5,853 nucleotides of DNA from Pseudomonadota bacterium. GTDB taxonomy: Bacteria > Pseudomonadota > Alphaproteobacteria > Rhizobiales > Devosiaceae. The position numbers and the translations under genes are program-made. Positions 1 to 5,853 of the stretch are shown one piece after another (position 1 is the first letter of the stretch; the number at the start of each line of letters is the position of its first letter). The notes under the pieces are model-generated. The model searched no databases. It was not told where the DNA came from and saw nothing but the letters and a program-made list of their open reading frames with translations. The stretch is from positions 1 through 5,853 of the forward strand of contig JAEZHZ010000087.1 of the NCBI GenBank assembly GCA_023436745.1, given 5' to 3'.

Positions 1-61
1 CGCTTCGATCGTTGCGCATCGCGGCAGTCGACCGAAGAGACTGGCGGGACGTTCCTGAACC

Positions 62-77
62 CGGCAAAAACTTGCCG
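62..77. repeat. Short perfect inverted repeat upstream of metK
   Basis: CGGCAA (62-67) and TTGCCG (72-77) form a perfect 6-bp stem around the loop AAAC. No T-run follows, so it is not a convincing intrinsic terminator. It could be the remnant of a terminator for a gene left of the window, or chance. Its right arm is also the -35 candidate of the possible metK promoter. I could not recognise a coding end in positions 1-60 in any plus-strand frame. Confidence 0.3.
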
Positions 78-99
78 TCGAATGGCTCTACGGGATATC
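72..99 (+). promoter_or_regulatory. Possible metK promoter overlapping the operator-like palindrome
   Basis: TTGCCG (72-77) and GATATC (94-99) are separated by 16 bp. Both hexamers match the sigma70 consensus only in part (about 4/6 and 3/6). The attraction is positional: the -10 would lie inside the palindrome at 94-115, a layout expected of a repressed promoter. An alternative is the good -35 sequence CTTGACC at 119-125, but nothing resembling a -10 follows at 16-18 bp (CCAAAAC is the nearest). The transcription start is therefore not settled. Confidence 0.3.
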
Positions 100-115
100 A
101 AGATTTCTTTATATC
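94..115. promoter_or_regulatory. Operator-like palindrome, candidate SahR/ArsR-type site for metK
   Basis: The arms GATATCAAGA (94-103) and TCTTTATATC (106-115) are separated by TT and are complementary at nine of ten positions. The near-perfect 22-bp dyad is AT-rich in GC-rich surroundings, as expected of a regulator binding site rather than an RNA hairpin. From memory, the ArsR-family regulator SahR, which controls methionine-cycle genes such as ahcY, metK and metH in Proteobacteria by sensing S-adenosylhomocysteine, uses palindromes of the ATCAAGAT...ATCTTGAT kind, which this resembles. The regulator itself is not in the window. The dyad is seen directly; its assignment to SahR is inference. 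Confidence 0.5.
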
Positions 116-181
116 CTCCTTGACCCAAGGTGTTCAGGGTGCCAAAACGCTCCTGATCGCCAGATAGCAGGCGGTTTCCAC

Positions 182-194
182 TCTCTTTGGGAGA
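182..194 (+). promoter_or_regulatory. metK ribosome binding site inside a small hairpin
   Basis: GGGAGA (189-194) is the Shine-Dalgarno sequence that decides the TTG start at 201, with six bases between. TCTC (182-185) can pair with GAGA (191-194) across the loop TTTGG, so most of the site can be folded into a 4-bp stem. The stem is weak and may melt readily, so an effect on translation is only a possibility. Confidence 0.5.
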
Positions 195-200
195 TTTGGC

Positions 201-1457
<1,257 letters not shown>

Positions 1458-1485
1458 TCACCCGCGACCCATCCATGATATGCGG

Positions 1486-1519
1486 CGGCGCTACCTTCGG
1501 GTGGCGCCGTTTGCGTTTT
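1486..1519 (+). terminator. Hairpin with UUCG tetraloop after metK, probable terminator
   Basis: CGGCGCTACC (1486-1495) pairs with GGTGGCGCCG (1500-1509) over ten positions, with one G-U wobble, closed by the very stable cUUCGg tetraloop. The T-tract that follows is split (TTT, GCG, TTTT at 1510-1519), so termination may be incomplete. It begins 29 bases after the metK stop and ends 13 bases before trmB. It could end the metK transcript or reduce read-through into trmB. Confidence 0.7.
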
Positions 1520-1532
1520 CGACGAGACCCTG

Positions 1533-2240
1533 ATGACCGACCACCAGCTTCCACTGACCCGCTCCGGCGAACCGCGTGCCTTCTTCGGCCGCCGCTCCGG
1601 CAAGAAGCTGCATGGCGGGCAGAAGGCCGTGGTCGACGCAGCCTTGCCGGAACTCGAGATCAAGCTCGAGGGGACGCTCGACCCGCGGACACTGTTCCCG
1701 GATGCCAACCGTATCGTCGTGGAGATCGGCTATGGCGGCGGGGAGCACCTGGCGCGCAAGGCGGCCGAGGAGCCGGGCACCGGGTTCATCGGCTGTGAGG
1801 TGTTTACCGGCGGCATCGGCAAGATGGTGCAGGCGATCGCCCAGGACGGTCTCGGCAATGTCCGGCTGTTCACCGACGATGCGCTAAAGCTCCTGGTGGC
1901 GCTGCCCGATGCAGGTCTTGATGCCGTCTATCTGCTCTATCCCGACCCCTGGCCCAAGACCCGCCACCACAAGCGACGCTTCGTGTCACCAACGACACTG
2001 TCCGAGCTCGGCCGGGTCATCCGCCCGGGCGGAGTCTTCTATTTCGCCACCGACATCGAGGACTACGCCGACTGGACGCTGGCGCATGTCGTACGTTCAC
2101 CGCACTTCGAGTTTCTGCCCGAGCGAGCGGGGATTTGGCATGAGCCGTATCCCGGATGGCAGCCGACGCGCTATGAGCAGAAGGCGCGGCGTGAAGGTCG
2201 GATGAGAAGCTTCTACTTCAGCTTCCCGCGGAGGGATTGA
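1533..2240 (+). CDS. trmB: tRNA (guanine-N7-)-methyltransferase
   Basis: TrmB uses SAM to make 7-methylguanosine at position 46 in the variable loop of many tRNAs. The 235-residue protein is the normal length. It has a Rossmann-type SAM-binding motif EIGYGGGEHL (64-73), FIGCEVFTGG (85-94) for the second SAM-contacting strand, DDA (115-117), the family hallmark PDPWPKTRHHKRR (137-149), FATD (171-174) and the C-terminal TRYEQKA (212-218) followed by a GR. The basic N-terminus (SGKKLHGGQ) is also family-like. ATG at 1533 is preceded by only a weak ribosome binding site (GACGAG, 1521-1526), but no better start exists. It follows metK at 75 bp across a terminator-like hairpin, so it may depend on read-through or a weak promoter of its own. 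No clear terminator is seen after it. Confidence 0.96.
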   Translation: MTDHQLPLTRSGEPRAFFGRRSGKKLHGGQKAVVDAALPELEIKLEGTLDPRTLFPDANRIVVEIGYGGGEHLARKAAEEPGTGFIGCEVFTGGIGKMVQAIAQDGLGNVRLFTDDALKLLVALPDAGLDAVYLLYPDPWPKTRHHKRRFVSPTTLSELGRVIRPGGVFYFATDIEDYADWTLAHVVRSPHFEFLPERAGIWHEPYPGWQPTRYEQKARREGRMRSFYFSFPRRD

Positions 2241-2322
2241 TCTGGATTTATTCCTCCAGCCGTCTGGAACCGAAGACAAAGCCACCTATCTCAGAGCCTC
2301 ACTCAAGGCGTTGAGGTTTTCC

Positions 2323-2703
2323 ATGTCTGCCGCTTCCAGGACCCGCGAGGACGACGACGACCTTCTTGTGGTGCGGCCCGGAAAGTGGACGATGACCGTA
2401 GTCGCACTGCTTCGGGACGGACCCCAGCGGTTCAACGCCCTCAAGCGTCAGTCCGGTATTTCCCAGAAGACGCTCACCAATACTCTCAGGGAACTGGAGC
2501 GGAACGGCTTCCTTGTCCGTACGCTGTTCGCGACCATTCCACCCCGTGTGGAGTATGAGTTGACCGAACTGGGGCAGGAACTGTTGCAGCTCTCCGACGG
2601 GTTCAGGGACTTCTTCCAGCGAACCCGTTCACAGATGGAGGCGGCGCGGGAGCGTTTCGATGCCTCGGGTGGCGAGCCAGAAGTCAGGCTCAACCACCCG
2701 TAG
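2323..2703 (+). CDS. HxlR-family winged-helix transcriptional regulator
   Basis: The 126-residue protein is a DNA-binding regulator, presumably dimeric, of the HxlR/MarR-like winged-helix group. The family pattern is continuous: PGKWTMTVVALLRDGPQRFNAL for the first helices, then SGISQKTLTNTLRELERNGF for the recognition helix region, RTLFATIPPRVEYELTELG for the wing, and a C-terminal helix that usually mediates dimerisation. ATG at 2323 was chosen because TTGAGG (2311-2316) is a ribosome binding site six bases upstream; a TTG at 2311 would lie inside that site. The protein contains no cysteine, whereas many HxlR proteins carry a conserved redox- or aldehyde-sensing cysteine just before GGKW; here that segment is acidic (EDDDDLLVVRPGKW). 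HxlR genes often stand divergent from their targets, but this one follows trmB after 82 bp and converges with the next gene, so its target is unknown. Confidence 0.9.
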   Translation: MSAASRTREDDDDLLVVRPGKWTMTVVALLRDGPQRFNALKRQSGISQKTLTNTLRELERNGFLVRTLFATIPPRVEYELTELGQELLQLSDGFRDFFQRTRSQMEAARERFDASGGEPEVRLNHP

Positions 2704-2709
2704 CGCATC

Positions 2710-2741
2710 AGGCGCCGCTGGAACAGACCGGCGGCACCTTT
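2710..2741. terminator. Hairpin between convergent genes, candidate shared terminator
   Basis: GCCGCTGG (2714-2721) pairs with CCGGCGGC (2728-2735) around AACAGA, with one G-U wobble. AGG (2710-2712) and CCT (2737-2739) extend it beyond a single mismatch. It sits between the stops of the HxlR gene (2703) and the minus-strand gene (2751), where a shared terminator would be expected. The plus side has only TTT after it and the minus side has no T-run, so the stem is real but terminator function is moderate inference. Confidence 0.45.
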
Positions 2742-2750
2742 GCATCGGCG

Positions 2751-3026
2751 CTAGAGAGTGACCCGCTCGAGGGACCCGGGGACGAAGAACTGCATGGACT
2801 GGGTACCATCGGCCTCGGTCACGTATGCACGGACCAGCCCGCTCCATTCCTCGACTGCAGTGGCGTTCACGCCCTGACGCTGCAACTGCGAGACGATCGA
2901 ATCCGCCTGGAACTGCTGCCACTCCTGGGAACCGGAGAACAGCCCTTCGGAGTCTGCCATGGCAGGTGCAGCGATGCCGGCCAGGGAAACGGCGGCGACC
3001 AGGGCGATAGCGGTGTTCTTGAGCAT
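2751..3026 (-). CDS. Small exported protein of unknown function
   Basis: The predicted 91-residue product begins with a textbook Sec signal peptide: Met-Leu-Lys-Asn, a hydrophobic stretch (residues 5-20) and an Ala-X-Ala cleavage site, PAMA then DS, after residue 24. The mature 67-residue protein would be periplasmic or secreted, lacks cysteine and is not a lipoprotein. Its core, QLQRQGVNATAVEEWSGLVRAYVTEADGTQSMQFF (48-81), suggests one helix followed by two or three strands and faintly recalls PepSY-like domains, but I cannot assign a family. The start at 3026 is chosen for the signal peptide and for AAAGGA eight bases upstream (3040-3035); the open frame continues upstream to at least 3125 but that extension has no protein-like features. 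It lies 186 bp downstream of the hydrolase gene on the same strand. A perfect 9-bp hairpin directly abuts the start codon. Confidence 0.8.
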   Translation of the reverse strand: MLKNTAIALVAAVSLAGIAAPAMADSEGLFSGSQEWQQFQADSIVSQLQRQGVNATAVEEWSGLVRAYVTEADGTQSMQFFVPGSLERVTL

Positions 3027-3027
3027 T

Positions 3028-3054
3028 TTGGTGTTCCTTTCAGTTGAACACCAA
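3028..3054 (-). promoter_or_regulatory. Perfect 9-bp inverted repeat at the start of the exported-protein gene
   Basis: TTGGTGTTC (3028-3036) and GAACACCAA (3046-3054) are exact reverse complements separated by nine bases. In the minus-strand transcript the hairpin loop is AACUGAAAG, the ribosome binding site AAAGGA straddles loop and 3' arm, and the stem ends one base before the AUG. It could modulate translation, protect the 5' end, or be a DNA operator. Function is inference; the repeat is seen directly. Confidence 0.5.
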
Positions 3055-3063
3055 GGCAGATGT

Positions 3064-3081
3064 GGGCCCGCGCTTGGGCCC
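3064..3081. repeat. Paired GGGCCC palindromes
   Basis: Two copies of the self-complementary hexamer GGGCCC (3064-3069 and 3076-3081) are six bases apart. They can form a 6-bp stem with a 6-base loop in either strand. They lie in the leader of the exported-protein gene, just upstream of the 9-bp hairpin. No role is evident. Confidence 0.3.
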
Positions 3082-3089
3082 TCAAGTCT

Positions 3090-3120
3090 CGAAACAACGG
3101 ATTCCTCCTCTTGAAATCCG
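3090..3120 (-). terminator. Weak terminator-like hairpin in the minus-strand spacer
   Basis: Read on the minus strand, CGGATTTC (3120-3113) pairs with GGAATCCG (3105-3098) with one G-U wobble around a 7-base purine loop, and is followed by TTGTTTCG. This could end the hydrolase transcript, which would make the small exported-protein gene independent. The T-tract is poor. The loop and 3' arm also contain AGGAGG, but no convincing reading frame starts after it. Confidence 0.25.
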
Positions 3121-3180
3121 CCCATTCACGCCGAGAGTTTTTCAAAGGAAATCAAGGGTTTCCGACGCACCTCGGTACCC

Positions 3181-3205
3181 GCAAAGGAACCGGGTTTCTC
3201 CCCGG
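3181..3205 (-). terminator. Weak terminator-like hairpin just after the hydrolase gene
   Basis: On the minus strand CCGGG (3205-3201), loop GAGAAA and CCCGG (3194-3190) form a 5-bp GC stem eight bases after the hydrolase stop codon, followed by TTCCTTTGC. Position favours a terminator of the hydrolase gene; the short stem and interrupted T-tract keep confidence low. Confidence 0.3.
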
Positions 3206-3212
3206 GATGTAC

Positions 3213-3908
3213 CTACCGGCGCAGCCACTCGGCCAGCGCCGTCCCCACTGCGGCGGGCCGCTCCAGCGGTACCATGTGGCCTGCGCCGGGCACGATGGTG
3301 AAGGTTGCCCCCGGCACGCCCTGGGCGATTTCGCGGGCGCCGTCCACGCCCGTCACCATGTCCGCTTCGCCGACGATGACGCTCGTGGGCACGCGGATGC
3401 CGGCAAGGTCCGGCCGGGAATCCGGACGGCCGAGGATTGCGGTCTGCTGGGCCACATAGGTTTCGGAGCCCGTCTCGCGGGCCATCCGCGCATGGACCTC
3501 CCGCAACTGGGCATTGTTCACATGGTCTGGATGAACGGTGTTCGCGTAGTTGGCGCCGAACACCTGCTCGAAGCGCCCCTGGGCCGCCAGCGCGATCATG
3601 CGGCGACGGTTTTCAGCCTGCTCGGGCGTGTCCGGCCGGGCCTGGGTGGCGAGACAGCAGAGGCGATCGATGCGCCGCGGCGCCTGCCGCCACATCTCGA
3701 AGGCAACATAGCCGCCCATTGAGAAGCCGAGCAGCGCAAAGCGCGGCGGGGCCTCGGCTAGGATGCCCCGGGCGATGGCGGCCATGCTGTCGCCACGCCA
3801 GTGGTTGACGATGGTGACCGAGGCCAGCGGCCACACGGACTCGAGCGTCGGCATGAAGGCGCGTTCGGTACAATTGAGGCCGGGAATCAGCAGCAGCGGG
3901 ATAGTCAT
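3213..3908 (-). CDS. Alpha/beta-fold hydrolase
   Basis: The 231-residue cytoplasmic protein (no signal peptide) is a compact alpha/beta hydrolase. LLLIPGLNC (5-13) is the first core strand and oxyanion-loop region, GFSMGG (61-66) is the nucleophile elbow with Ser63, VIVGEAD (177-183) gives Asp183 as the likely acid, and GAGHMVPLERP (208-218) supplies His211. The spacing matches a complete catalytic triad. The middle (about 92-165) would be the lid or cap, including the family-like RPDTPEQAENRRR and AILGRPDSRPDL. The substrate cannot be told from sequence; esters, lactones or C-C bonds are all hydrolysed by relatives. The ATG at 3908 is required to keep the first strand, but the preceding bases (GACTCCTGCCTC) contain no ribosome binding site. 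It is divergent from rimP across 128 bp. Confidence 0.9.
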   Translation of the reverse strand: MTIPLLLIPGLNCTERAFMPTLESVWPLASVTIVNHWRGDSMAAIARGILAEAPPRFALLGFSMGGYVAFEMWRQAPRRIDRLCCLATQARPDTPEQAENRRRMIALAAQGRFEQVFGANYANTVHPDHVNNAQLREVHARMARETGSETYVAQQTAILGRPDSRPDLAGIRVPTSVIVGEADMVTGVDGAREIAQGVPGATFTIVPGAGHMVPLERPAAVGTALAEWLRR

Positions 3909-3932
3909 GAGGCAGGAGTCTCTAGGCGTGAC

Positions 3933-3961
3933 TTGCAGGATCGGCGGAGCGGCGCTATATA
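3933..3961 (+). promoter_or_regulatory. Sigma70 promoter of the rimP-nusA operon
   Basis: TTGCAG (3933-3938) and TATATA (3956-3961) are 17 bp apart; read one base earlier these are CTTGCAG and CTATAT, the form typical of alphaproteobacterial housekeeping promoters. Transcription would start near 3967-3969, giving a leader of about 70 bases that contains the hairpin at 3989-4020. The -10 region CTATATAG is itself palindromic, but no matching -35 is seen for the opposite strand. Confidence 0.65.
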
Positions 3962-3988
3962 GAGCCCATCATCTCTAGCATGCTTGCG

Positions 3989-4020
3989 AGAGTGGGAGCC
4001 GGCCGGCCCCGCTCTTTTTT
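3989..4020 (+). terminator. Intrinsic terminator-like hairpin in the rimP-nusA leader, candidate attenuator
   Basis: AGAGTGGG (3989-3996) pairs with CCCGCTCT (4008-4015), with one G-U wobble. After a bulged A the stem continues as GCC/GGC (3998-4000 with 4005-4007), closed by a GGCC loop. A run of six T (4015-4020) follows directly. The stem and U-tract have the full form of an intrinsic terminator. It ends 16 bases before the rimP ATG, and the nearest upstream gene is on the other strand, so it cannot simply end that gene's message. It is therefore best read as an attenuator acting on the operon's own transcript. Autoregulation through NusA, which stimulates hairpin-dependent pausing and termination, is an attractive inference. 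Confidence 0.7.
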
Positions 4021-4036
4021 GTTACCTGAAGGACCG

Positions 4037-4669
4037 ATGGCGTTCGATCTTACCGAAAAGCGCTACATCAAGGAGACCGGGCTCGAGGCCCGGATCGCCC
4101 GGATCGTCGAGCCGGTGGCCAACGGGCTCGGCTACTCGCTGGTGCGGGTGAAGATCACGCCCGAGAACGGCACCACGCTGCAGATCATGGCGGAAGACCA
4201 GAACGGCCGCTTCTCGATCGTGGACTGCGAGACCCTGAGCAAGGACCTTTCGCCGGTGCTCGATGTGGAAGATCCGATCGATCGGGAGTATCATCTCGAG
4301 GTGTCCTCGCCGGGCATCGACCGGCCGCTGGTCCGCCGGCGCGACTATGAGCGCTATCTCGGCCATGAGGCCAAGGTGGAACTGGCCGATCTCGTCAACG
4401 GCCGCAAGCGCTTCCGCGGGCTGATCAAGGCCGTGGACGACGAGAGCGTCACCATCACCCTGCCCGATGCCCCCGGCGGCACGGATCCGGACTACCGGCT
4501 GGCCCTCGCCAATATTGCCGAAGCCAAGCTGGTGATGACCGACAAGCTGTTCGAGATGGCTCGCAAGGAGCAGGAACAGAACCCGATCGACGACGACGAG
4601 ACCGAGACGGTCGAGTATGCCGACGTCGATACCGACGACGACGAAGACGTGTCCAAGGAGACCAACTGA
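4037..4669 (+). CDS. rimP: Ribosome maturation factor RimP
   Basis: RimP binds the free 30S subunit and helps its late assembly. The 210-residue product has the N-terminal RimP domain (about 13-85) with GLEARIARIVEPVANGLGYSLVRV, the signature YHLEVSSPGIDRPL (85-98) and the C-terminal Sm-like barrel (about 99-168: GRKRFRGLIKAVDDESVTI). The tail after 180 is very acidic (IDDDETETVEYADVDTDDDEDVSKETN), longer than in the E. coli protein but of a kind common in alphaproteobacteria. The start at 4037 is preferred: GAAGGA (4028-4033) lies just upstream, though only three bases away. An in-frame ATG at 3980 would add 19 residues encoded by the terminator hairpin and is rejected. The gene ends one base before nusA, with which it is co-transcribed. 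Confidence 0.96.
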   Translation: MAFDLTEKRYIKETGLEARIARIVEPVANGLGYSLVRVKITPENGTTLQIMAEDQNGRFSIVDCETLSKDLSPVLDVEDPIDREYHLEVSSPGIDRPLVRRRDYERYLGHEAKVELADLVNGRKRFRGLIKAVDDESVTITLPDAPGGTDPDYRLALANIAEAKLVMTDKLFEMARKEQEQNPIDDDETETVEYADVDTDDDEDVSKETN

Positions 4670-4670
4670 G

Positions 4671-5853
4671 ATGGCCGTTAGCGCGAACCGGCTCGAGCTG
4701 TTGCAGATCGCCGACGCGGTTGCCCGCGAAAAGTCGATCGACCGGATGGTCGTGATCGAAGCGATGCAGGACGCCATGGAGAAGGCCGCCAAGGGCCGCT
4801 ACGGCGCCGAAACCGAGATCAAGGTCGAGATCAACCCGCGCACCGGCGAGACCCGCATGTGGCGCCTGCTCGAGATCGTCGACAATGTCGAGGAGCCGAG
4901 CCGTCAGGTCGGCCTCGCCTACGCCCAGTCCAAGTCTCCCCAGGCCAAGGTCGGCGACTTCCTCACCGAGCCGCTGCCGCCGATGGAATTCGGCCGCATT
5001 GCGGCGCAGTCGGCCAAGCAGGTCATCGTCCACAAACTGCGCGAAGCCGAGCGCGACCGCATGTACGAGGAATATTCTGGCCGCGTTGGCGAGATCGTCA
5101 ATGGCACGGTCAAGCGCGTCGAGTACGGCAATGTGATCGTCGATCTCGGCCGTGGCGAAGCCATCATCCGCCGCGACGAGCTGATCCCGCGCGAGCAGTT
5201 CCGTTATGGAGACCGCGTCCGCGCCTATATCTACGACGTGCGCCGCGAGCAGCGCGGCCCGCAGATCTTCCTCAGCCGCACCCATCCGCAGTTCATGGCC
5301 AAGCTGTTCATGCAGGAAGTGCCGGAAATCTACGACGGCGTCATCACCATCCGTTCGATCGCCCGCGATCCGGGCAGCCGCGCCAAGATCGCCGTGACCA
5401 GCAACGACTCCTCGATCGATCCGGTCGGCGCGTGCGTGGGTATGCGTGGTTCGCGCGTGCAGGCGGTCGTTGCCGAACTGCAGGGCGAGAAGATCGACAT
5501 CATCCCGTGGACCGACAACATCGCCGATCTCGTGGTTTCGGCGCTGCAGCCGGCCGACGTCGCCAAGGTGGTGCTGGACGAGCAGGCCGAGCGCATCGAA
5601 GTGGTCGTGCCGGACGAGCAGCTGTCCCTGGCCATCGGCCGCCGCGGCCAGAACGTGCGCCTTGCCAGCCAGCTGATCGGCTGGGATATCGACATCCTGA
5701 CCGAGCAGGAAGAGTCCGAGCGTCGGCAGAAGGAATTCACCGAGCGCTCGAGCCTGTTCATGCAGGCCCTTGACGTTGACGAGATGGTTGCCCAGCTATT
5801 GGCTTCGGAAGGGTTCTCGTCGGTCGAGGAACTGGCCTACATCGATGCGAACG
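4671..5853 (+). CDS. nusA: Transcription termination/antitermination factor NusA (3' end outside window)
   Basis: NusA binds RNA polymerase and nascent RNA and promotes pausing, termination and antitermination. The first 394 codons are present, uninterrupted, and the frame is open at the window edge; alphaproteobacterial NusA is usually a little over 500 residues, so roughly a quarter is missing. Visible domains are the polymerase-binding N-terminal domain (1 to about 130, beginning MAVSANRLELLQIAD), an S1 domain (about 135-203, with GEIVNGTVKRVEYGNVIVDLG), KH1 (about 225-285, GMRGSRV at 257-263), KH2 (about 295-350, GRRGQNVRLAS at 323-333) and the first helix-hairpin-helix acidic repeat (about 366-392). 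ATG at 4671 overlaps nothing, and AAGGAG (4655-4660) within the end of rimP is its ribosome binding site, ten bases upstream. In E. coli rimP and nusA are likewise adjacent. Confidence 0.97.
   Translation, partial: MAVSANRLELLQIADAVAREKSIDRMVVIEAMQDAMEKAAKGRYGAETEIKVEINPRTGETRMWRLLEIVDNVEEPSRQVGLAYAQSKSPQAKVGDFLTEPLPPMEFGRIAAQSAKQVIVHKLREAERDRMYEEYSGRVGEIVNGTVKRVEYGNVIVDLGRGEAIIRRDELIPREQFRYGDRVRAYIYDVRREQRGPQIFLSRTHPQFMAKLFMQEVPEIYDGVITIRSIARDPGSRAKIAVTSNDSSIDPVGACVGMRGSRVQAVVAELQGEKIDIIPWTDNIADLVVSALQPADVAKVVLDEQAERIEVVVPDEQLSLAIGRRGQNVRLASQLIGWDIDILTEQEESERRQKEFTERSSLFMQALDVDEMVAQLLASEGFSSVEELAYIDAN

Noticed and set aside
114..121. TCCTCCTT, resembling the anti-Shine-Dalgarno end of 16S rRNA
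   Set aside because: Eight bases of this kind arise by chance, there is no other rRNA-like sequence, and its pairing with the metK ribosome binding site GGGAGA would be only about four bases.
106..200. SAM-responsive riboswitch (SAM-II or SAM/SAH type) in the metK leader
   Set aside because: I could not build the pseudoknot or find the conserved loop sequences of those classes; only small local stems are present. A covariance-model search would settle it.
2242..2259. CTGGA/TCCAG inverted repeat after trmB as a terminator
   Set aside because: A 5-bp stem with an 8-base loop and no T-run is too weak to call.
3027..3125. N-terminal extension of the small exported protein to 3125
   Set aside because: It would bury the signal peptide 33 residues inside the protein, and it lies over hairpins; the start at 3026 has its own ribosome binding site.
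3980..4036. Upstream in-frame ATG for rimP adding 19 residues
   Set aside because: The extra codons coincide with the terminator hairpin and its T-run, the added residues have no RimP character, and a ribosome binding site precedes the ATG at 4037.
4455..5285. 276-residue minus-strand open frame across rimP and nusA
   Set aside because: Antisense shadow: it lies over two conserved genes and its Leu/Ala/Asp-rich translation resembles no protein.
4859..5773. 304-residue plus-strand open frame within nusA
   Set aside because: It is the +1 frame of nusA; the true frame starting at 4671 translates to an unmistakable NusA.

Overview
The window is high-GC, gene-dense DNA from an alphaproteobacterium. 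NusA, RimP, TrmB and MetK all read as alphaproteobacterial, and the one clear promoter has the CTTG...CTATAT form common in that class. Hyphomicrobiales or a neighbouring order is my best guess, but the sequence alone does not fix the order. Seven genes are supported: five on the plus strand and two on the minus strand. No gene-free stretch exceeds 300 bases.

Layout. Positions 1-200 are a gene-free leader with a 22-bp near-palindrome that looks like an operator of the SahR (ArsR-family) methionine-cycle type. It is followed by metK (201-1457, TTG start), which makes S-adenosylmethionine (SAM). A hairpin with a UUCG tetraloop separates metK from trmB (1533-2240), a SAM-dependent tRNA m7G46 methyltransferase. 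Next come three accessory genes: an HxlR-type winged-helix regulator on the plus strand (2323-2703), convergent with a small exported protein of unknown function (2751-3026, minus), and an alpha/beta hydrolase (3213-3908, minus). A divergent intergenic region (3909-4036) carries a good sigma70 promoter and a terminator-like hairpin just ahead of rimP (4037-4669). nusA (from 4671) follows one base after the rimP stop and runs off the right edge.

How the parts fit. metK and trmB form a SAM supply and use pair. rimP and nusA start the conserved 30S-maturation and transcription-elongation operon. The three genes at 2323-3908 look like an insertion between two conserved blocks and have no evident functional link to either.

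There is no clear new multi-gene system here. The most interesting signals are regulatory: the putative metK operator, the apparent attenuator in the rimP-nusA leader, and a perfect 9-bp hairpin abutting the start codon of the small exported protein.
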